Source of the DNA: a virus | Length of the DNA: 45,601 bases | IMG/VR virus record: IMGVR_UViG_3300030202_001209 | Coordinates: 1 to 45,601 of that record | Strand: one strand, 5' to 3' | Part shown: piece after piece, positions 40,495-45,129 of the stretch | How the letters are laid out: the number at the start of each line of letters is the position of its first letter | Position numbering within the stretch: the stretch's first letter is position 1 | Program-made: the position numbers and the translations under genes | The notes under the pieces: generated by a model | Seen by the model: only the letters and a program-made list of their open reading frames with translations | Told to the model about the DNA's origin: nothing | Databases searched by the model: none

Positions 40495-40560
40495 ATGGAT
40501 TTTTTTACTATTTTGACTATCTTAATTGTCGGCGGTATCATATTAATGCTTAATTCGTAA
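40495..40560 (+). CDS. 21-residue hydrophobic peptide
   Basis: ATG with a strong AAAGGAAAA RBS. Peptide MDFFTILTILIVGGIILMLN then S: a single TM helix. Same plan as the 18-residue peptide at 44163-44219, each preceded by the standard leader of this region. Translation is supported by the RBS; function unknown. Confidence 0.5.
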   Translation: MDFFTILTILIVGGIILMLNS

Positions 40561-40567
40561 AATAAAG

Positions 40568-40597
40568 GTTTTAAATGGATTTAATAAATTTTATAAT
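40568..40597 (+). promoter_or_regulatory. promoter-like sequence, repeated family (member 4)
   Basis: GTTTTA at 40568-40573, 18-nt spacer, consensus TATAAT at 40592-40597, then TAATTATACGCAGAAAGGAG leading to the ATG at 40625. Confidence 0.62.
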
Positions 40598-40624
40598 TAA
40601 TTATACGCAGAAAGGAGAATCAAT

Positions 40625-41002
40625 ATGCAAACACAATCTGCTATAACTAGCTCCGGACAAAAACCCGCAGTTAGAAAGACTACTCCAGAGGCTAAAAAAG
40701 CCAACGGTAAGGCAAAACCAAAAGTAATTAATACACCTAGTGATAAGACTGGTGTTTTAAAGTACGATGGCGATGCGAGAATACAACTACTTGCTCCTAA
40801 AAACCCTAAACGAGTAGGGTGCGAGGGCTGGAAAAGATTTAATCTTTACAAAAATGGCATGAAGATTAAAGATTTTGTAAAAGCAGGAGGTAAGACAATA
40901 GATTTAGACTGGGACAGAGATAGAGGCTTTATCGCTACTGAAGATAGAGACAAAGTCGGGTCGCAGAGTAAGTCGCCTAAATCAACTTTCAATATGAAAT
41001 AG
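40625..41002 (+). CDS. basic hypothetical protein
   Basis: 125 residues with RBS AGAAAGGAGAA. The N-terminal 45 residues are Lys/Pro/Ala-rich and probably disordered (RKTTPEAKKANGKAKPKVIN). The C-terminal domain (GVLKYDGDARIQLLAPKNPK, then GWKRFNLYKNGMKIKDFVKA) resembles a small beta-alpha phage domain seen in other marine phages. Function unknown; nucleic-acid binding is plausible from its charge. Confidence 0.58.
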   Translation: MQTQSAITSSGQKPAVRKTTPEAKKANGKAKPKVINTPSDKTGVLKYDGDARIQLLAPKNPKRVGCEGWKRFNLYKNGMKIKDFVKAGGKTIDLDWDRDRGFIATEDRDKVGSQSKSPKSTFNMK

Positions 41003-41042
41003 TTGTGTACATGGCGTCAAAACATATTAGTCTTGTTTTGTT

Positions 41043-41066
41043 AAAGGTATACTACTGTACCTTTTT
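41043..41066 (+). terminator. probable intrinsic terminator
   Basis: AAAGGTA (41043-41049) pairs with TACCTTT (41058-41064), 8-nt loop, followed by a short T run (to 41066). Located 40 nt after the basic-protein gene. Low GC stem, so efficiency is uncertain. It also begins candidate RNA 3. Confidence 0.5.
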
Positions 41067-41071
41067 CCTCC

Positions 41072-41189
41072 GTAGAGTAGGGGGTTCCATGGTGGAGCCC
41101 TCTACAATTAGAGATTCGCAAGAAACTGTGCTTGCGAGGTCATGAGCAACAGACGTGTTGTTAGCTGAAAAATGGAGGATAGTCCATTT
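41072..41189 (+). ncRNA. candidate structured RNA 3
   Basis: The 303-nt gap 41003-41305 has four successive hairpins and no ORF. GTAGA (41072-41076) plus GGGTTCC (41082-41088) pair with GGAGCCC (41094-41100) plus TCTAC (41101-41105). TCGCAAG (41116-41122) pairs with CTTGCGA (41131-41137). CAACA pairs with TGTTG (41147-41160). AAATGGA (41170-41176) pairs with TCCATTT (41183-41189). Local GC is higher than the surroundings, as expected for a folded RNA in an AT-rich genome. The first arm-pair region includes a GUUCC/GGAGC stem with one G-U. Confidence 0.52.
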
Positions 41190-41249
41190 GACCATTAGGC
41201 AAGTTGAAACGATACATACTACCTATAAAAGCTCCGAGATTTAATTTTG

Positions 41250-41278
41250 GTTTTAGTTGTTAATAAAAAGTTTATTAT
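41250..41278 (+). promoter_or_regulatory. promoter-like sequence, repeated family (member 5)
   Basis: GTTTTA at 41250-41255, 17-nt spacer, TATTAT at 41273-41278, then TAATAATAACAATAGAAAGG leading into the RBS. The TATTATTAA...ATAAC stretch is shared with the member at 41960. Confidence 0.63.
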
Positions 41279-41305
41279 TAATAATAACAATAGAAAGGAA
41301 AACAT

Positions 41306-41587
41306 ATGGCTTTATTAGTGTTTAGAAAGATTTCAAGAGTTACTATTTATGAACAGCATAAATTACCTCGCCATGTCTTTAATATAGAATTTTATGACGG
41401 TACTCACGGTACTCTCACTGAAGAAGATTTTGATAAACTTAAGGCTCAGCATACTAAGCAATTAGATAACGATAAGAAAAAGGCTGATAAGATTTATCAA
41501 GAAGATATGGAAAGAGGCGAGATGGCTGCAGAAGCAGGAATGCTACACGGTATCGATGCTTATAACGAAATGAATGGAGATAGCTAA
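41306..41587 (+). CDS. hypothetical protein
   Basis: 93 residues, RBS GAAAGGAAAA. N-terminal beta part (LVFRKISRVTIYEQHKLPRH, NIEFYDGTHGTLTEEDFDKL) followed by a charged helix. No family recognised. The stop lies 1 nt before the following ATG. Confidence 0.56.
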   Translation: MALLVFRKISRVTIYEQHKLPRHVFNIEFYDGTHGTLTEEDFDKLKAQHTKQLDNDKKKADKIYQEDMERGEMAAEAGMLHGIDAYNEMNGDS

Positions 41588-41588
41588 T

Positions 41589-41957
41589 ATGGGATATACT
41601 AATTACTGGCACCAAAAAAGAAGTTTCACTGATGCCGAGTGGAAAGAGTTAACAGAAGAATATGACTACTTAAAAGAGTGTGGTAGAATAAAACCTTTAG
41701 ATGATAATACCGACCAAATAGCTTTTAATGCTAAAGGTGATGGTTGCGAGACCTTCGTGTTAAATAAAAATTTAGATGAGTATTTTAATAGTGAGCACAT
41801 GGGCTCTTATCGCAAAGAGAAATACGAAAAAGATGGTTATCATTTTGATTTCTGTAAAACTCGTATGTTTCCCTACGATATAGATGTTTGGCATATGTTA
41901 ACGGTAGCACGTGTAGTTGCTCCAGAAAGTATAATTGAAATATCAAGAGATAGATAA
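41589..41957 (+). CDS. conserved phage protein of unknown function
   Basis: 122 residues from ATG 41589. The start MGYTNYWHQKRSFTDAEWKE is a conserved N-terminus of a widespread phage family, which favours this ATG over one 15 nt upstream. Other blocks: IAFNAKGDGCETFVLNKN, FCKTRMFPYDIDVWHMLTVA. This family is often found with early or nucleotide-metabolism genes. No catalytic residues recognised. Confidence 0.65.
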   Translation: MGYTNYWHQKRSFTDAEWKELTEEYDYLKECGRIKPLDDNTDQIAFNAKGDGCETFVLNKNLDEYFNSEHMGSYRKEKYEKDGYHFDFCKTRMFPYDIDVWHMLTVARVVAPESIIEISRDR

Positions 41958-41959
41958 TG

Positions 41960-41988
41960 GTTTTATAGTGCTTTTAATAGTTTATTAT
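41960..41988 (+). promoter_or_regulatory. promoter-like sequence, repeated family (member 6)
   Basis: GTTTTA at 41960-41965, 17-nt spacer TAGTGCTTTTAATAGTT, TATTAT at 41983-41988, then TAACTATAACAAAAAGAAAG into the RBS of the gene at 42019. Confidence 0.65.
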
Positions 41989-42018
41989 TAACTATAACAA
42001 AAAGAAAGCGAGAATGAT

Positions 42019-42294
42019 ATGAAAGAAGGACGATTAAAATATGCCGAACTTTCTAATTATGACGAAGAAGCCGGACCTTTACTTTTTGAGGGACAAGTCG
42101 TTGGAGATTGGAGAGAAGAACACGATAGTGCTTTAGGAACATATAAATATATTAGCCTTAACACTGAATTACCCATCAGACCTGGGGATAATATACAAGC
42201 TCAATTTCACGATCATTACTTTAGTGAACAAGATATTATTGATAACATCTTAAAAATAAGAAAGAGAGGAAAACCAAATGCCCTTAACAGATAA
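42019..42294 (+). CDS. hypothetical protein
   Basis: 91 residues with RBS AAAGCGAGAA. Sequence GRLKYAELSNYDEEAGPLLF then PIRPGDNIQAQFHDHYFSEQ. No family recognised. Overlaps the next gene by 17 nt. Confidence 0.55.
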   Translation: MKEGRLKYAELSNYDEEAGPLLFEGQVVGDWREEHDSALGTYKYISLNTELPIRPGDNIQAQFHDHYFSEQDIIDNILKIRKRGKPNALNR

Positions 42295-42487
42295 ACATAT
42301 AAAACCTAAATTAACTGAAAAGCAACAAGATGATGCTTTCGTTTGGTGGTGCAATAAAAATGAAGAAGAACTTAATGTACATTTTGATAAGATTAAAATA
42401 ACAGATGTAGGCCAAATGAAAATCATTTCTAGAGGGATGTGGCTAACTAAATTAGAGGAATTAGGATTAAGGAGTTGTAACTCATGA
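42278..42487 (+). CDS. small hypothetical protein
   Basis: 69 residues with RBS AAGAGAGGA. PLTDKHIKPKLTEKQQDDAF then WWCNKNEEELNVHFDKIKIT; helical, Trp/Asn/Glu-rich. Overlaps both neighbours. Function unknown. Confidence 0.52.
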   Translation: MPLTDKHIKPKLTEKQQDDAFVWWCNKNEEELNVHFDKIKITDVGQMKIISRGMWLTKLEELGLRSCNS

Positions 42488-42801
42488 AAGCAGAAGAAAT
42501 ACAAAAATTAGTTGTCGTTGATATAAAAGAAAGCAAATTTGGTATCACTAAGAAAATAGGGATGTGCAAAGAACTTGGACATTTTGCTACTGTATATCAT
42601 ATTCTAAATCCGTATCCTGGAAAAATCACTCCTAAAGAATTAACAAAAGTAGAATTATACGATGGTTGGGAGGACACTATAGTTTATATTAAAGGTCATT
42701 TAACTTTGGATAACATCTCCACTTACCTTACTTACTTAACAAACTGTGTAGAAGATGATACAGAATTCCAATTTAAATCTCCCGATTTATTCAAGATGTA
42801 A
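42484..42801 (+). CDS. hypothetical protein
   Basis: 105 residues starting in an ATGA overlap, RBS AAGGAG. EEIQKLVVVDIKESKFGITK, then YHILNPYPGKITPKELTKVE, GWEDTIVYIKGHLTLDNIST. No family recognised. Last gene before the packaging module. Confidence 0.54.
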   Translation: MKAEEIQKLVVVDIKESKFGITKKIGMCKELGHFATVYHILNPYPGKITPKELTKVELYDGWEDTIVYIKGHLTLDNISTYLTYLTNCVEDDTEFQFKSPDLFKM

Positions 42802-42817
42802 ATAAAAACCTATACAT

Positions 42818-42848
42818 TTAACCTCTGATAAGCTAAATTAGAGGTTAA
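42818..42848 (+). promoter_or_regulatory. hairpin that hides the small-terminase Shine-Dalgarno
   Basis: TTAACCTCT (42818-42826) pairs perfectly with AGAGGTTAA (42840-42848). The 3' arm contains AGAGG, the only Shine-Dalgarno-like sequence before the ATG at 42853, so a folded leader would block initiation. Could alternatively be a protein operator. Confidence 0.55.
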
Positions 42849-42852
42849 TTAT

Positions 42853-43290
42853 ATGGATAACATTATAGAATTTTCTGAGGTTGAGAATAAGATTTTATCA
42901 GACAAAGAAAAGAAGTTCGTCAATAACATTATATCAGGTTTAACCAAGAAAAGAGCGGCATTAGAAGCTGGTTATGCCGAATCGTCAGCTCACGTACAAG
43001 CCACCCGCCTACTAAAGAAGGATAAAATCCTGAGGGCGGTGAGCCGAGGGCGGGCGGTCCATGCCCAACAGTCCATTCACACTCTCGACAAGGAGGTTGA
43101 GAAGCTTGACGTGTTGTATGAGGCGGCTGTTGCGAAGAAACAACTCGGAGCAGCGGTGCAAGCTGCACGGTTGAAGGCCCAACTCTTGGGGTACTTGGTT
43201 GAGAAGAAGGAAGTCAAGCACTCCGTCCTTGACACGATGAGTGATGATGAGTTGATCACCTACCTTGACAAGTTAGCCTCCGCAGGCTGA
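42853..43290 (+). CDS. terS: terminase small subunit
   Basis: 145 residues. LSDKEKKFVNNIISGLTKKR then AALEAGYAESSAHVQATRLL is the N-terminal helix-turn-helix typical of the Terminase_2 family; a coiled oligomerisation region (LDKEVEKLDVLYEAAVAKKQ) follows. It recognises the packaging site and regulates the large subunit encoded about 2 kb downstream. Composition changes abruptly inside the gene: the first ~140 nt are AT-rich like the genome, the rest is about 60% GC (37 of 60 bases in 43021-43080), using GCG, CGG, AAG and GTG codons. This suggests a chimeric gene joined at about 42995. Confidence 0.82.
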   Translation: MDNIIEFSEVENKILSDKEKKFVNNIISGLTKKRAALEAGYAESSAHVQATRLLKKDKILRAVSRGRAVHAQQSIHTLDKEVEKLDVLYEAAVAKKQLGAAVQAARLKAQLLGYLVEKKEVKHSVLDTMSDDELITYLDKLASAG

Positions 43291-43390
43291 GTGTTGTTGC
43301 GGGAGGCAAGAGCCACGGGCTCAGCAGCCTTCCTCCACCGTCCGCCCGCCTGGCGGCGGTATGATGCGGCGTGAGGCGGCGGCCTTTATA
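43291..43390. other. GC-rich non-coding tail after terS with hairpins
   Basis: The GC-rich block continues about 100 nt past the terS stop and ends sharply at GGCC followed by TTTATATATA (near 43386). It contains GAGCC-acg-GGCTC and CCGCC-tgg-CGGCGG stems and repeated GGCGG units. No T run follows directly, so it is not a standard terminator. Possible packaging signal or remnant of the imported segment. Confidence 0.5.
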
Positions 43391-43434
43391 TATATTTCAT
43401 CAAACAAAGTTATTAACATTTATTATTTTTAATT

Positions 43435-43463
43435 GTTTTATTTTGCGTAGAATAATATATATT
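43435..43463 (+). promoter_or_regulatory. promoter-like sequence, repeated family (member 7)
   Basis: GTTTTA at 43435-43440, 17-nt spacer, TATATT at 43458-43463, upstream of the gene at 43507 with its weaker AGAAAGAA leader. Embedded in the AT-rich stretch that follows the GC-rich block. Confidence 0.5.
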
Positions 43464-43506
43464 TATACCATAGCAATTAAGCTATAAAAAACAGAAAGAA
43501 TAATTT

Positions 43507-43893
43507 ATGACTCAGAATAAAAAGTTCCCAACATCTCTAAAAGTATTAGAGAACCGTGCAATCATATTTCTTTATATTAACCAAAAGAAACCATCAGGAA
43601 AAGCCTGGGCACGATACGACCGATATAAAACAGCGCATAGTATTACAGAGGCCGTGGACCGTGGCTTCACAGCTTTGGACATGCAATACGAAACGAAACA
43701 AAACAACCGTTTCAAGAAGTTCGTAACCATGTGTTTTATCGAGGGTGTTAATGTTACCAAACAAACTAAAGACATCTTAGAGGTCGTCCTTAAAAAGAAC
43801 AAAGAAGTTCTCAAGGATTTACCGAAAGCTATTCAAGCCAAAGCACAAGCCAACATCGATAAATTCGAAAAGCTTGCAGCAGCTATAAAATAA
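43507..43893 (+). CDS. hypothetical protein, paralogue of the 44264 gene
   Basis: 128 residues. N-terminus QNKKFPTSLKVLENRAIIFL, middle DMQYETKQNNRFKKFVTMCF and C-terminal helices (VVLKKNKEVLKDLPKAIQAK) correspond to the protein at 44264-44659 (NKKFPSSLKVL; YDTKENNRFSTI; IIEENKKYLNDKENTI). The gene is noticeably richer in G+C (22 of 60 bases in 43741-43800) than its paralogue. No domain recognised. It ends just before a strong terminator. Confidence 0.6.
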   Translation: MTQNKKFPTSLKVLENRAIIFLYINQKKPSGKAWARYDRYKTAHSITEAVDRGFTALDMQYETKQNNRFKKFVTMCFIEGVNVTKQTKDILEVVLKKNKEVLKDLPKAIQAKAQANIDKFEKLAAAIK

Positions 43894-43900
43894 CATTATT

Positions 43901-43932
43901 CGGGGGCGTCACACAGGCGCCCTCGTTTTTTT
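43901..43932 (+). terminator. strong intrinsic terminator
   Basis: CGGGGGCG (43901-43908) pairs with CGCCCTCG (43918-43925) through one G-U, with a 9-nt loop, followed by TTTTTTT (to 43932). The best Rho-independent terminator in the window, closing the gene at 43507-43893. Confidence 0.88.
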
Positions 43933-43943
43933 GTTATTGAGCC

Positions 43944-44008
43944 TTGAGCATCCGCACTCCGCCGCCTTGCGGTTGAGCATTAAGATTAAGTCATTGAGCA
44001 TTGAGCAT
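43944..44008. repeat. four TTGAGCAT direct repeats (iteron-like)
   Basis: TTGAGCAT occurs at 43944-43951, 43973-43980, 43994-44001 and 44001-44008; the last two share one base. A related TTGAGCC lies at about 43936. CCGC/GCGG segments lie between copies. Such clustered direct repeats near terminase genes or origins often bind an initiator or the small terminase. Function here is inferred. Confidence 0.72.
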
Positions 44009-44020
44009 CAACCCTCCGCC

Positions 44021-44042
44021 TTAGACTTACGTGTAAGTCTAA
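44021..44042. repeat. near-perfect palindrome, 10-bp arms
   Basis: TTAGACTTAC (44021-44030), GT, GTAAGTCTAA (44033-44042). No T run follows, so an operator or recognition site is likelier than a terminator. Directly downstream of the TTGAGCAT repeats. Confidence 0.75.
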
Positions 44043-44112
44043 CAATAAATAAATACAGATAATAAAAATATAAAATACTAAACCAAACTAAAATTTTAAC
44101 GATTTTATAATT

Positions 44113-44142
44113 GTTTATAGTGATTTTTAGATAGATTATTAA
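44113..44142 (+). promoter_or_regulatory. promoter-like sequence, repeated family (member 8)
   Basis: GTTTAT at 44113-44118, spacer 18 nt beginning AGTGATTTTTAG, TATTAA at 44137-44142, then TAGATATAGAAAGGAAAA to the ATG at 44163. Confidence 0.52.
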
Positions 44143-44162
44143 TAGATATAGAAAGGAAAAAT

Positions 44163-44219
44163 ATGACGATTATTATAATTATTATCGCTTATTTCTTAGT
44201 TTTAAGCTTTACTTTTTAA
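44163..44219 (+). CDS. 18-residue hydrophobic peptide
   Basis: ATG with a strong GAAAGGAAAA RBS and a promoter-like sequence upstream. Product MTIIIIIIAYFLVLSFTF, entirely hydrophobic: a minimal TM helix. The short length makes this uncertain, but RBS and spacing match the real genes of this region, and a 21-residue analogue exists at 40495-40560. Confidence 0.42.
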   Translation: MTIIIIIIAYFLVLSFTF

Positions 44220-44263
44220 TAAATAATCTATAAAAATATAGATAGAAAGGAGAAATATAGAAA

Positions 44264-44659
44264 ATGGAAAATAGTAATAAAAATAAAAAATTTCCTTCTT
44301 CGCTTAAAGTATTAGCGTCTAATAAAATTCTTTTTAGATTAATAAATATAAAAAGAGAAAATACTAGATCGTACGATATATTCGAAGAAAGTAAATTTTC
44401 GACTACTATTAAAGATTTATTTACTTTAACTAATTATCGTAAAGTAGATTATTCTTACGATACTAAAGAGAATAATCGCTTTTCTACTATACGTTTAGTA
44501 GTAGAAAATAAAAACGATACTAAAGAAAATAAAGAAGAAATTAAATCTATTATCGAAGAAAATAAAAAGTATTTAAACGATAAAGAAAATACTATTCGTA
44601 ATAGAAAAGCTATCGAAGAAAATATTTTATTCTTCGAAGAAAAAATTTCTACTCTTTAA
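44264..44659 (+). CDS. hypothetical protein of restricted amino-acid alphabet
   Basis: 131 residues, RBS GAAAGGAG. Paralogue of the protein at 43507-43893 (NKKFPSSLKVL; YDTKENNRFS; helical Glu/Lys-rich C-terminus). The protein has no Gly, Gln, His, Cys or Trp, one Pro, and Met only at the start; Thr is always ACT and no codon contains TG or CA after the start codon. About 17% GC (10 of 60 bases in 44521-44580). So the coding sequence obeys a dinucleotide constraint. Function unknown. Confidence 0.6.
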   Translation: MENSNKNKKFPSSLKVLASNKILFRLINIKRENTRSYDIFEESKFSTTIKDLFTLTNYRKVDYSYDTKENNRFSTIRLVVENKNDTKENKEEIKSIIEENKKYLNDKENTIRNRKAIEENILFFEEKISTL

Positions 44660-44682
44660 TTACTAAATATATATTTAATAAT

Positions 44683-44718
44683 AAATCTCTCTAATTAATT
44701 TTAGAGAGATTTTTTTTA
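44683..44718 (+). terminator. intrinsic terminator
   Basis: AAATCTCTCTAA (44683-44694), loop TTAATT, TTAGAGAGATTT (44701-44712), then a T run to 44718. Perfect 12-bp stem 23 nt after the stop of the 131-residue gene. Confidence 0.85.
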
Positions 44719-44748
44719 TTTTTAGAATTAGTAATCTAGTAAAAAAAT

Positions 44749-44801
44749 AAATCGTATTAAGTTTATACTAAAAAAAATAGTATAAGTTTCTTTTACGATT
44801 T
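44749..44801. repeat. nested inverted repeats
   Basis: Outer arms AAATCGTA (44749-44756) and TACGATTT (44794-44801); inner arms TTATACTA (44763-44770) and TAGTATAA (44778-44785) around a run of seven A. The non-coding stretch 44719-44877 also holds AAGC-gtaa-GCTT and a possible promoter (TTATCA at 44831-44836, 17 nt, TATAAA at 44854-44859) for the terminase genes. Confidence 0.6.
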
Positions 44802-44877
44802 CGAAAAAGTTGGTGGATTAAGCGTAAGCTTTATCACTATTGACTGTTTTGTGTATAAATAAAATATATAATAATTT

Positions 44878-45129
44878 GTGATTAAAGTGTGGTTTCTATT
44901 AGTGTTATTAAATTTTCCTGAGTATCCTATGATATATTATAAGGGAGCTAAAGGGTTTCTTTCTCTGGAAGAGTGCGAAGAACAGAGAGTGCCTATAGAA
45001 AATTATATGGAAAAGCAAGAACTAAACCGAGGAAGAACTGCTATATCAATTGAAAGTTATTGTTTACCTTTCAATGTATTTACGTTTAATAAAGGAAATA
45101 ATGAAACAGGAACTGGTACAGAAAGCTAG
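44878..45129 (+). CDS. small secreted or membrane-anchored protein
   Basis: 83 residues, GTG start with poor RBS. N-terminal IKVWFLLVLLNFPEYPMIYY is a signal-peptide-like or anchor segment, followed by a short Cys-containing region (LSLEECEEQRVPIENYMEKQ; SIESYCLPFNVF). Same general plan as the gene at 19609-19848. It overlaps the large terminase start by 29 nt. Role unknown. Confidence 0.5.
   Translation: MIKVWFLLVLLNFPEYPMIYYKGAKGFLSLEECEEQRVPIENYMEKQELNRGRTAISIESYCLPFNVFTFNKGNNETGTGTES

Larger units (their letters stand above)
44267..44810. other. 544-bp segment devoid of TG and CA
   Basis: From just after the start codon at 44264 to 44810 there is no TG and no CA on the given strand (hence none on the other), no GG, and a single CC. 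CG, GC, GA, TC, AC and GT all occur. It spans a whole gene, a terminator and a non-coding stretch, so the rule is not a codon effect. TG reappears at 44811. Confidence 0.85.

Noticed and set aside
41156-41189. Possible 16S (CGTGTTGT) or RNase P (GGAGGAnAGTCC) similarity in candidate RNA 3
   Set aside because: Matches are 8-12 nt and both families fit equally, and the second lies in a simple local hairpin. This is at the level expected by chance.
42929-43259. Several minus-strand open frames across the small terminase gene
   Set aside because: They arise because the GC-rich block has few stop codons; the + strand frame has a clear terminase helix-turn-helix and the others show no family signal or RBS.
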